Made by a program: the position numbers and the translations under genes. The notes below the pieces were generated by a model. The model was given only the letters and a program-made list of their open reading frames with translations. It was not told the DNA's origin and did no database searches. Positions 39,559-46,702 of a stretch of 63,577 bases of DNA are shown here, piece after piece; positions within the stretch are counted from its first letter, which is position 1, and each line of letters starts with the position of its first letter. The stretch is taken from assembly GCA_007693855.1 (NCBI GenBank), contig RECU01000062.1, forward strand, positions 1-63,577, in the 5' to 3' direction. Source of the stretch: Gammaproteobacteria bacterium. GTDB lineage: Bacteria; Pseudomonadota; Gammaproteobacteria; Steroidobacterales; PWYM01.

Positions 39559-41106
39559 TCAGGGGCTGGCGAGATACAGGCGCTCGTAGACGGGGACACG
39601 GTTCGCCACGACCAGGTCTTCGACGCCGGCGCGATGCGCAAACAGGTCCATCTGCTCCACCAGAAACAGCGACGGCGCGAGTTCATGGGTGCGCTGCGCC
39701 AGTTGCTGCAGAATTTCACTGCGCCGATCCGGATCGAGTTCACTGCCGGCCGCCTCGATCAGCGGCATGACGTCCGGCTCACAGAAAAATGGCCGGCGTT
39801 TCGCGCAGGAGTAGTATTCGATGGGCCGCATGACGTCGTTGTAAGGGGCCGAGTTCCACGGCAGGCCGAACATGTCCGCCGACATGGTCCCCGCCAGGTA
39901 ATCCCGCAACCAGGCGGGGAACGGGCGCACCTGGAGGCGTGCGCGCACCCCGACACGGCTCAGGTACTGCACCACCACCTGGTAGATCTGTGAGGCCCCG
40001 GGGACGCCACCTTCGGCCACGTGGATGGTCATGTCGAACCCCTCAGGCCAGCCGGCTTCGGCCAGCAACGCACGTGCCCGCTCGGGATCGTAGGGATACG
40101 GCTCGATATGGGGATGGTAGCCGGTGGTGACGAAAGACGCCGGCTGCCCGGAAGGCCGCACCATCCCCTGCAGCAGGATCTCGGCGATCGCCTGCTTGTC
40201 GACGGCGTGGTTCAGCGCCTGGCGCACCCTGAGATCAGCCACCGGCGACGGCGGATCGCGCTCGGCGTTGAAGGCCAGGGCCATCACCTGCATCGAAGGA
40301 CTGTGCTGCACCGTGAAGCCACGCGCCTGCAGAAAATCCACATCCTCGATGTCGATCAGCGTCATATCGACTTCCCGGGAGCGCAGCGCCTGGACGCGTA
40401 CCGCCTTGTCCGGCAGCCCACGCAGCGTCAGCGCAGAGAGCCGCGGCGCCCGCCAGGAGTCGGGATTGGCAACCAGGCGCACCGTGCGTTCACGCTCGCT
40501 CCACTCGACCACGCGGAAAGGCCCGGTGCCGTGGGGGGCAAGGGCAAAGCCATCGGGGCCCAGGCGCGCCCAGGCTTCGCGAGGCACCATCAGCACCGCG
40601 GACATGCGGTTGGGCAGAATGGCGTCGGGGCCGGCGCTGACAAGCTCCACCGTGTAGTCATCGAGCGCCACCGCACCCACGAGTGAACGCAGTTCGTTGC
40701 CGATGACTGTGCGTCTCCCCTCCTCGCTGCGCAGCCACTCGACCACCGCAACGACGGTGTGCGCATCGAACGGCTCACCGTTGGTGAACTGCACACCCTG
40801 GCGTAATTCGAAACGCCAGCGGTCGTCGGCAAGCGGCTCCCAATGCATCGCCAGCGCCGGCTGCAGGCTGCCATCCGCGCCCACCCGCGTCAGCGCATCG
40901 AAGATCGCCGACCAGGTATAGGTCGACGGCGAGCCGTTCTCCGTATAGGGATTGCCCTGGCTGCGCGGCAGGTTGGCCATGGCGAAACGCAGTTCCGCCG
41001 CCCCTGCAGGCGTCGCCGCGCCGGCCCCCAGCAACAGCCCGAATGCGGCGGTCGCCATGACCGCCCAAGGAGTCTGAAAAAAGCGCAATACAGCAGTAAT
41101 CATCAT
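39559..41106 (-). CDS. ABC transporter family-5 solute-binding protein (peptide type), copy 2
   Basis: A 515-residue periplasmic binding protein of the DppA/OppA family and paralogue of copy 1: RSQGNPYTENGSPSTYTWSAIF, WRFELRQGVQFTNGEPFDA, LRVRQALNHAVDKQAI. The signal peptide spans roughly the first 35 residues, ending near AGAAE. The first two ATG codons (41106 and 41103) lie inside the operator at 41099-41120, so the true start may be the ATG at about 41061, which also opens a good signal peptide. Divergent from the GntR gene, which probably represses it. Confidence 0.9.
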   Translation of the reverse strand: MMITAVLRFFQTPWAVMATAAFGLLLGAGAATPAGAAELRFAMANLPRSQGNPYTENGSPSTYTWSAIFDALTRVGADGSLQPALAMHWEPLADDRWRFELRQGVQFTNGEPFDAHTVVAVVEWLRSEEGRRTVIGNELRSLVGAVALDDYTVELVSAGPDAILPNRMSAVLMVPREAWARLGPDGFALAPHGTGPFRVVEWSERERTVRLVANPDSWRAPRLSALTLRGLPDKAVRVQALRSREVDMTLIDIEDVDFLQARGFTVQHSPSMQVMALAFNAERDPPSPVADLRVRQALNHAVDKQAIAEILLQGMVRPSGQPASFVTTGYHPHIEPYPYDPERARALLAEAGWPEGFDMTIHVAEGGVPGASQIYQVVVQYLSRVGVRARLQVRPFPAWLRDYLAGTMSADMFGLPWNSAPYNDVMRPIEYYSCAKRRPFFCEPDVMPLIEAAGSELDPDRRSEILQQLAQRTHELAPSLFLVEQMDLFAHRAGVEDLVVANRVPVYERLYLASP

Positions 41107-41120
41107 ATTGATATAATGAT
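41099..41120. promoter_or_regulatory. GntR-type operator candidate, site 2 (autoregulatory), with TATAAT
   Basis: ATCATCAT-N6-ATAATGAT, an 8-6-8 inverted repeat with one mismatch between arms. It has the geometry of the other sites with purine/pyrimidine-conserving changes. It overlaps a perfect -10 hexamer TATAAT (41112-41117) pointing towards the GntR gene and the presumed start region of the divergent solute-binding protein, the expected spot for autoregulation. Confidence 0.6.
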
Positions 41121-41190
41121 AGGCGTTTGACCCTTGGCGGACCAGTGCCTTGCAGGCCGTTCCGCACGCCCTGTCACCGGGAGAGAGGCC

Positions 41191-41994
41191 ATGCAGGCAC
41201 CGGAATTCATTGACGAAAAATTACGTTCACCGCGCTATATCCAGGCGTACTCGATGTTGCGGGACTGGATTTACCAGGGGGCCTACCCGCCCGGCGCCAA
41301 GCTGCCGCCCGAGGGCGAGCTCTGCAAGACCTTCGGGGTGTCCCGGATCACGATCCGCAAGGCCATCGATATGCTGGTCGACGAAAAGCTCGTCGTGCGC
41401 CAGCAGGGACTCGGCACCTTCGTGGTCAAAGACCTTGCCGCCGCACCGATCACGGGTGACATGCAGCAGCTGCTGCGCAAGGTCCAGCGCCTCGACAAGA
41501 ATACCCAGATCGTCGACACCGCGCTCGAGGAAGTGGTTGCCGATGCCGCGATTGCCAAGGATCTGGCACTGGACACCGACAGCCGCGTGCTGCGCGCCAC
41601 CCACCTGCGCCTGCTCGACGGCCAGCCGATCGGGTATGTGGAAGCCTGCGTGCCGGCATCACTGGGACTGAGCTTCACGGCCAGCGAGCTGCGGCAGCAC
41701 CCGTTGCTGATTCTGCTGGAGAAAAAAGGGGTCAAGGTCAGCGCCGCCGACCAGCTGATCGGCGCCGCGCTGGCCGACACCCGCATGGCCCGAATGCTGG
41801 GGACCACCGTCGGCGCAGCGCTGGTCAAGATCCAGCTGATTGTGTTCGATGAGAAACAGCGGCCAGTCGAGCGCATGCTGGCGTGGTATCGCGCCGATCA
41901 CTACCAGCACCACGTCTACCTGACACGCAAGCCCGGCGAGTCATTGTCGGCGTTCAACAGCACCGAGGTGCGCGCACCCCGACGCAAGCCCTGA
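41191..41994 (+). CDS. GntR/HutC-family transcriptional regulator (UTRA domain)
   Basis: A 267-residue regulator. Residues 12-78 form the GntR winged helix (YIQAYSMLRDWIYQGAYPPG; LPPEGELCKTFGVSRITIRK; QQGLGTFV), and residues about 95-235 form the UTRA ligand domain typical of HutC (DSRVLRATHLRLLDGQPIGY; ending with WYRADHYQHHVYL). HutC-type proteins are usually repressors released by a pathway metabolite. The frame extends to 41134, but the ATG at 41191 has GGGAGAGAGG ahead. A matching inverted repeat lies 71 bases upstream and related ones precede other operons here, making this the likely local master regulator. Confidence 0.9.
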   Translation: MQAPEFIDEKLRSPRYIQAYSMLRDWIYQGAYPPGAKLPPEGELCKTFGVSRITIRKAIDMLVDEKLVVRQQGLGTFVVKDLAAAPITGDMQQLLRKVQRLDKNTQIVDTALEEVVADAAIAKDLALDTDSRVLRATHLRLLDGQPIGYVEACVPASLGLSFTASELRQHPLLILLEKKGVKVSAADQLIGAALADTRMARMLGTTVGAALVKIQLIVFDEKQRPVERMLAWYRADHYQHHVYLTRKPGESLSAFNSTEVRAPRRKP

Positions 41995-42020
41995 ACGCTG
42001 CCAGCATCGGTCACGTACCC

Positions 42021-43148
42021 TCAGGCGGGCTTTTGGCCGAACACGGCGTACCAGTGGCCCGGTCCGCTGATTTTCGGCAAGGGCAACTGTTGCGCCCTGT
42101 CCTCAGGAAAGCCGACAGCCCGCATCTCCGCCACGATGTCGGCATCCGCGTAGACCTCCCAGAAGGGCTCGTTGTTGAATTCAACGTCCCACGAACGTTC
42201 CACCTGCTCGAACAGGGTGCGCGTGGCGTTCTGGATGGCGACGTCCTGATGCAGGCACACCCCGCCGGGCGCCAGCAGGCGCCAGCTCTCGGCCAGCATG
42301 CCACGGCGGGTCTCGTCAGAGATCTCGTGGAAGAGGTTATGGGAGACGATCAGATCGAAAAAGCCGTCGGGAAAGTCTGTGGCGGCGCAATCGAGCTGAT
42401 GGAAGAACACCCGGGCACCCAGTGCCTCCGCGCGGGCATGGGCGTAGCGCAGCATGGCGGCGCCGATATCGAGCGCATGCACCTCGGCGTCCGGGAACGC
42501 CTGGGCATAGGGCACTGACGAGGCGCCAGCCGAGCAGCCCATGTCCAGTACGCGTCGCGGGCGAAACTCCGGATATTCACGCGCCAGCCAGGCGATCACC
42601 GCCCCGGCCTTGGAGTCCTTGCCCCCCATGCCGCGACCCATGGAGTAGAGGTTGCCCCCCGACTCGTAGAACGCACCGGCGAGGATGTCCTGATCATCGA
42701 GGGTGCGTGCATACCCGCCGGGCTGCAGGTGAATATTGACCCGCTGCAACACCTCGGGCGGCTCGAATGCCGGGTCGATTCTGAGGCCACCAAGGGGTTC
42801 TCTCGCCTCGCACAGGGCCTGGGCGTCACGGCGCATGCGCTCGCGCTCGCGCATCACCGTCTCGCCCACCGCCTGCCACATCATTTCCTGTGAACTGCGG
42901 TTCAGCGAACACCAGGTCTGGTAGTGCGGATTGGCCAGCAGCGCCTCGCGCAGTTCGCCACGGGCCTCAGGCGGGCGACCCGCATGGCTGGCGGTAAACG
43001 CCGGCGCGACTTCCTGCTCATAAATCAGCGCGTTGCCGGGACGGATACGGCCCGTGAGATAGCGCTTCATGGCCAGCACGTAACGCTGACGGCTGGCTTC
43101 ATCGGCATCCGGTGTCGCCAGCATCCGGTGTTGCAGGTCATGAACCAT
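42021..43148 (-). CDS. SAM-dependent methyltransferase of the five-member family (member 5)
   Basis: A 375-residue protein very similar in layout to member 2: HDLQHRMLATPD start, QRYVLAMK at 21, Trp79 with QEM at 87-89, hinge HLQPGGY at 140 with GAFYESGG, SAM motif I LDMGCSAGAS at 201, ALDIG, VFFHQLDC, FHEIS and FNNEPFWEVY. The open frame continues 25 codons upstream through an AT-rich segment that contains the operator; the ATG at 43148 has AGAGG and matches the start of member 2. Convergent with the GntR gene. The operator at 43173-43194 is shared with the divergent 166-residue protein gene. Confidence 0.87.
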   Translation of the reverse strand: MVHDLQHRMLATPDADEASRQRYVLAMKRYLTGRIRPGNALIYEQEVAPAFTASHAGRPPEARGELREALLANPHYQTWCSLNRSSQEMMWQAVGETVMRERERMRRDAQALCEAREPLGGLRIDPAFEPPEVLQRVNIHLQPGGYARTLDDQDILAGAFYESGGNLYSMGRGMGGKDSKAGAVIAWLAREYPEFRPRRVLDMGCSAGASSVPYAQAFPDAEVHALDIGAAMLRYAHARAEALGARVFFHQLDCAATDFPDGFFDLIVSHNLFHEISDETRRGMLAESWRLLAPGGVCLHQDVAIQNATRTLFEQVERSWDVEFNNEPFWEVYADADIVAEMRAVGFPEDRAQQLPLPKISGPGHWYAVFGQKPA

Positions 43149-43172
43149 GGTGAGGCCTCTTGCCTGAATCTG

Positions 43173-43194
43173 GTTGTTATAATAACATGACAAC
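43173..43194. promoter_or_regulatory. GntR-type operator candidate, site 3, in a divergent promoter
   Basis: GTTGTTAT-N6-ATGACAAC, the right arm identical to site 5 (61811) and the left arm with one change. A TATAAT lies inside it at 43178-43183 on the plus strand. It sits 25 bases ahead of methyltransferase 5 (leftward) and 77 bases ahead of the 166-residue protein gene (rightward). Confidence 0.7.
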
Positions 43195-43270
43195 AGTATG
43201 GGAGCCAGCATCCCGCGCGGCACCCCGAGCGTCCGGCCAAAAGGCCGGTGGAGCCCAAGGAGACCTGCGA

Positions 43271-43771
43271 ATGAGTTCCACGATCAAACAGGATATGCCG
43301 CTGCTGGCGTCACGGGAAGGCGTGTGGGACGGTGTCTACCGGCATCTCGACGCCGACTGCAACATCATCGATCAGCACCGCTCCCGGCTGTTCATCCGCT
43401 TCAAGCCCGAAGAGGCGCTGCCGTATCACCAGACCAACTACTACACCTGGGAGGACGGGCGCACCGAAGTGCATGACATGCCCTGCGCCTACGTCAACGG
43501 CTCCCGGGAAGTCGTGTTCGATTCGCCACGCATCAAGGGGCTGGTGCGGGAACTCTCCGATGACCCGAAAAGCCGCTCGACCTTCCTGTACTGGGAACGC
43601 CCGGAGCTCCCCGGCGTGTACTTCTACGAGATGATCAACGTGACCGACTGTGGCCGCTTTCGCAGCCGCGTATGGCAGTGGATCCGCGAGGGCGAGGGCC
43701 TGATCCGGCGGACGCTGATCCAGGAGAAGAAGATCACCAACGACTGGCGGTCACTCGAGCCCAAGGCCTGA
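43271..43771 (+). CDS. Unknown soluble protein, possible calycin/lipocalin-like fold, 166 residues
   Basis: A 166-residue cytoplasmic protein without signal peptide or membrane segment. The sequence starts with ASREGVWDGVYRHLD and continues with alternating polar and hydrophobic strands (RLFIRFKPEE; YYTWEDGRTEVHDM; STFLYWERPELPGVYFYEM), suggesting a beta-barrel of the calycin type that could bind a small molecule. Family not firmly recognised. AAGGAGA lies upstream of the ATG at 43271; its leader (CCAAGGAGACCT) resembles that of the cupin gene at 31930. It is transcribed from the operator-containing region shared with methyltransferase 5. Confidence 0.7.
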   Translation: MSSTIKQDMPLLASREGVWDGVYRHLDADCNIIDQHRSRLFIRFKPEEALPYHQTNYYTWEDGRTEVHDMPCAYVNGSREVVFDSPRIKGLVRELSDDPKSRSTFLYWERPELPGVYFYEMINVTDCGRFRSRVWQWIREGEGLIRRTLIQEKKITNDWRSLEPKA

Positions 43772-43786
43772 TCAAGGGCTGCGCCC

Positions 43787-43823
43787 CCCGCCCGGCACCG
43801 CGTGGCGGTGAGGGACGGGCGGG
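43787..43823. terminator. GC-rich hairpin between convergent genes
   Basis: CCCGCCCG at 43787-43794 pairs with CGGGCGGG at 43816-43823 in the 54-base gap between the convergent 166-residue protein gene and the 2Fe-2S subunit gene. No T-run follows on either strand, so it is at best a Rho-assisted or stabilising structure. Confidence 0.35.
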
Positions 43824-43825
43824 CC

Positions 43826-44290
43826 TCAGGCCTCCGCCATCAACCGGGCTGCACGATGGATGGCCTTGCGCACCCGCGGATATGTCCCGCAGCGGCACAG
43901 GTTGGTCATGGCCGCGTCGATGTCGCCGTCCGAGGGCGTGGGGTTCTGTTCGAGCAGCGCCACCGCCGCCATGATCATGCCCGACTGACAGTAGCCGCAC
44001 TGCGGCACCTGCTCTTCGATCCAGGCGCGCTGGACTGGATGATCGATCGCCTCGGAGAGCCCTTCGATGGTGCGGATATCGCGGCCTTCGCAGGCAGAGA
44101 CCGGGAAGACGCAGGATCGCGTCACCGCGCCGTCCATGCGCACCGTGCAGGCCCCGCACACGCCAATTCCGCAACCGAACTTCGAGCCGGTCAGCCCGAG
44201 GCGATCGCGCAGCACCCAGAGCAGCGGCATCTGCGGGTCGGCCTCGACCGCGTGGTCCTGCCCATTGATCGTCAGCTTGAACTTGTTCAC
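43826..44290 (-). CDS. [2Fe-2S] small subunit of a molybdenum hydroxylase (IorA-like)
   Basis: A 154-residue protein with the two [2Fe-2S] sites of the xanthine-oxidase family: plant-type cluster cysteines 40, 45, 48 and 60 ([13 protein letters not shown]) and the second cluster at 98, 101, 132 and 134 (CGYCQSG; LCRCGTY). It transfers electrons from the molybdopterin subunit. The matching large subunit is three genes upstream at 46703-48859 on the same strand, separated by amine-oxidase and FGE-like genes. Together they resemble two-subunit isoquinoline 1-oxidoreductase or aldehyde dehydrogenases with no FAD subunit. It lacks a Tat signal and could be carried by the large subunit. Confidence 0.93.
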   Translation of the reverse strand: MNKFKLTINGQDHAVEADPQMPLLWVLRDRLGLTGSKFGCGIGVCGACTVRMDGAVTRSCVFPVSACEGRDIRTIEGLSEAIDHPVQRAWIEEQVPQCGYCQSGMIMAAVALLEQNPTPSDGDIDAAMTNLCRCGTYPRVRKAIHRAARLMAEA

Positions 44291-44317
44291 TCGGCGTTCC
44301 TCTCGCGCATACGGCGC

Positions 44318-45724
44318 CTACAGCCTGTCCATGACCCGGAACACTTCCCGCTCCGCCGATTCCATGGCGCCTTCCATGCCTTGCTGGAACTCGGCCATGT
44401 GCTCACCGACAAAGTGTAGTCGTCCGACCGGCTCGCGCAAAGTTTCCCCAAAACGGCTCACCTGGGACAGCCCCCAGAAATGATAGGCGCCTCGGGCCCA
44501 GGGGTTGCGGCCCCAGGAGGTCACGTCCAGCACCTCGAGCTGGCCCTTGGCCGCCGGCCGCAGCGTCTCCAGCGCCGCCAGCACCCGCTGCCCCTGCTCC
44601 GCCTCATCGTAACGGTCCAGAGCGCGGGCTTCGAGGCCGTTGATCCAGACGTTGAGCGTGCGCAGCTCACCGTCATGGTCCGGCACGGCCATCACGCGCT
44701 CCACCAGACCGTCGCTGACCACCTGAATCGGCAGTTCGTCCTGCTCCCAGAAGCGTGAGCGAAAGGCCAGCTTGATCTGGGTGATGGTGTTGTACGGCAG
44801 GCTGCGCACCGCCTCGGCGAAGCGCGGCGGCAGGGCGGGCTCGACGGCGATATCGGCAAGCACGGGAAAGGGCACGGAGACGATCGCGAACCGCGCCTCG
44901 AAACGCTCACCGTCGCGACATTCAACCACGACGCCCGCGTCGTCCTGGGTGATCGCGCGCACCTCGCGCCCGAGCAGGAGATCGCCGGACAGGCGCTCGG
45001 CCATCCCTTCGGGCAGGCGCTGGCTGCCGCCGTCGATGCGCAGCATGCTGCCGGCCCCGAACTCGGCGACCAGCTGCTTGCGGTAGGCGAACAGGGCCGA
45101 CATGTGGTCCATGCCCCCACCGTCGAAATGCACCTCCATCCACCTCAGTGCCTCCGGCGAGGCGCCGTGGGCGGCCAGTTCGGCGGCAATGGAGCGGGCA
45201 TCGAGCGCGGCATCCGGCGCATCGCGCCAGCTCAGCAGTTCCTCGAGGGGATTGTGCTTGCGGACATACCAGCCGTAGAGCTGATGCGGCAGGCGCTCGC
45301 GCTCCTCGCCCTGCAGGCGATTCTGGGGTGCTGACGCCCAGGCATCGGAGTGCAGCAGCGTGTCGCCGACATGAATGCTCTGACCACGGAACGGAAAGCT
45401 GCGTTCGTAGACCTCGAGGCCCACCCGCTGACACATCTCGAGGGTGCGGGCATACATCCCGTCAAGCGTCTGCCCCCCCGCTTCAGGCCCGCCGGGGACC
45501 TCGTCGAGCGTCAGCAGCCGTCCGCCGACCCGTGTATCAGCCTCGAGCACCGTGACGCGGGCACCCAGCTCCTCCAGCAGCAGCGCTGCATGCAGACCCG
45601 ACAACCCTGCTCCGATCACGATCACGTCGTCGCGCCCACGGGCCAGGCTGCGTCGCGGCAGCGCCGCCAGGGCTGCCCCGCCACCCAGGCCCGCCAGCAG
45701 CTGCCGACGTGACCAACGACTCAC
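44318..45724 (-). CDS. Tat-exported flavin monoamine oxidase-family protein, copy 1
   Basis: A 468-residue FAD enzyme with a twin-arginine signal (SRWSRRQLLAGLGGG, then a hydrophobic Ala-Leu stretch), so it is folded in the cytoplasm and exported with its cofactor. The Rossmann motif VIGAGLSGLHAALLLEE is followed by LEADTRVGGRLLTLD, and the C-terminal FAD segment reads LHFVGEHMAEFQQGMEGAMES. The family oxidises amines, amino acids or other reduced substrates with O2, giving H2O2. It is paralogous to the enzyme at 60265-61689. It overlaps the FGE-like gene by four bases and precedes the 2Fe-2S subunit by 27 bases. Confidence 0.92.
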   Translation of the reverse strand: MSRWSRRQLLAGLGGGAALAALPRRSLARGRDDVIVIGAGLSGLHAALLLEELGARVTVLEADTRVGGRLLTLDEVPGGPEAGGQTLDGMYARTLEMCQRVGLEVYERSFPFRGQSIHVGDTLLHSDAWASAPQNRLQGEERERLPHQLYGWYVRKHNPLEELLSWRDAPDAALDARSIAAELAAHGASPEALRWMEVHFDGGGMDHMSALFAYRKQLVAEFGAGSMLRIDGGSQRLPEGMAERLSGDLLLGREVRAITQDDAGVVVECRDGERFEARFAIVSVPFPVLADIAVEPALPPRFAEAVRSLPYNTITQIKLAFRSRFWEQDELPIQVVSDGLVERVMAVPDHDGELRTLNVWINGLEARALDRYDEAEQGQRVLAALETLRPAAKGQLEVLDVTSWGRNPWARGAYHFWGLSQVSRFGETLREPVGRLHFVGEHMAEFQQGMEGAMESAEREVFRVMDRL

Positions 45725-46677
45725 GGGCGCGCCTCGAGCGGCGCAAGCTCACGGGCCACCCGGAAGCCGAAGAATGAAAACAGCGTCGGCTCCGGATCAC
45801 GGCCACGCCAGCTCAGGCGATGACGGTACATGCGCGTGATCCAGCTGCCGCCGCGCACACTGCGACGGTCGCATGGCCCCTCCACCTGCACGGCACTGCC
45901 GTCAAGCGGCGCATCCTCGGGATAGGGTACGAGGTAACAGTCCTCGACCCACTGCCAGACGTTACCGAGCATGTCATGCAGGCCGAATGCGTTGGGCGGG
46001 AAACTGCCGACAGGGGCGACGCCGGCATGGCCGTCATCACAGTCGGCTGGGGCCCAGGGGAAACCATGTTCTGCTTCGCCGGCGAGGTCGTAAACATTGG
46101 CCCAGCGACAGGCCTCGTTCTCGTCGTCACCCCAGAAGAATTCGCCTTCGCCGCCGGCCCGCGCAGCATACTCCCACTCGGCCTCGGTCGGCAGCCGGTA
46201 GGGTTGACCGGTTTTCTCAGCCAACCAGGCCACATACGCCCGGGCGTCCAGCCAGCTGACGCAGGCGACCGGCTCCTCGTCTGCCGGTGGGCGGCCGTAG
46301 CCGGGATCTGTCCAGTCCGCCCAGTCGGGTTCCTGCCAGCGCTCGCCGTCCCAGATCCGGCAGCCGCCCGAGGTGACATGACCGGTGGCTTCGACGAAGT
46401 CACGAAACTGCGCGTGGGTCACTTCGTAGCGACCCAGCGCGAAGGCGCGGGCAATCTGCATCTCGCGCACCGGGCCCTCGTAGCGTCCCGGTTCGCCGCC
46501 ATCGTGGCCCATGGTAAAGGCGCCCGGGGGCACCACCACCAGTTCCGGGCACGTCGGGCAGTCGCTGAACACGGCCCCGGCAGGCAGGGATACGTCGAAG
46601 CCCTGATCGGCGGTCACCGATGCGGCGACCAACAGGCCGGCTGCAAGAAAAGACAGGGAAACAGGCTTGCGGAACAT
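45721..46677 (-). CDS. Exported formylglycine-generating-enzyme (SUMF1)-fold protein
   Basis: A 318-residue exported protein: signal peptide (cleavage near VTA), then a full FGE-sulfatase domain (FTMGHDGGEPG; YEVTHAQFRDFVEATGH; RLPTEAEWEYAARAG; GLHDMLGNVWQWVED; VRGGSW). The two copper-binding active-site cysteines of genuine formylglycine-generating enzymes, expected just after GGSW, are absent (ITRMYRHRLSWRG), so it is not expected to activate sulfatases. Other members of the fold carry out oxidative modification or cofactor roles. It lies between the molybdenum-hydroxylase large subunit and the amine oxidase in one operon and may help mature one of them. ATG at 46677 has TGGAG ahead. Confidence 0.87.
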   Translation of the reverse strand: MFRKPVSLSFLAAGLLVAASVTADQGFDVSLPAGAVFSDCPTCPELVVVPPGAFTMGHDGGEPGRYEGPVREMQIARAFALGRYEVTHAQFRDFVEATGHVTSGGCRIWDGERWQEPDWADWTDPGYGRPPADEEPVACVSWLDARAYVAWLAEKTGQPYRLPTEAEWEYAARAGGEGEFFWGDDENEACRWANVYDLAGEAEHGFPWAPADCDDGHAGVAPVGSFPPNAFGLHDMLGNVWQWVEDCYLVPYPEDAPLDGSAVQVEGPCDRRSVRGGSWITRMYRHRLSWRGRDPEPTLFSFFGFRVARELAPLEARP

Positions 46678-46702
46678 CGTTACTCCAGGGTCATCTGAAC
46701 AC

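Noticed and set aside
20653-43148. The five methyltransferase genes as a recent tandem amplification
   Set aside because: They lie on both strands, are separated by other genes and are strongly diverged outside the motifs, so recent duplication is unlikely; members 2 and 5 are the closest pair.
45721-46677. Sulfatase-activating enzyme
   Set aside because: The cysteines required for formylglycine formation are absent and no sulfatase gene is in the window.
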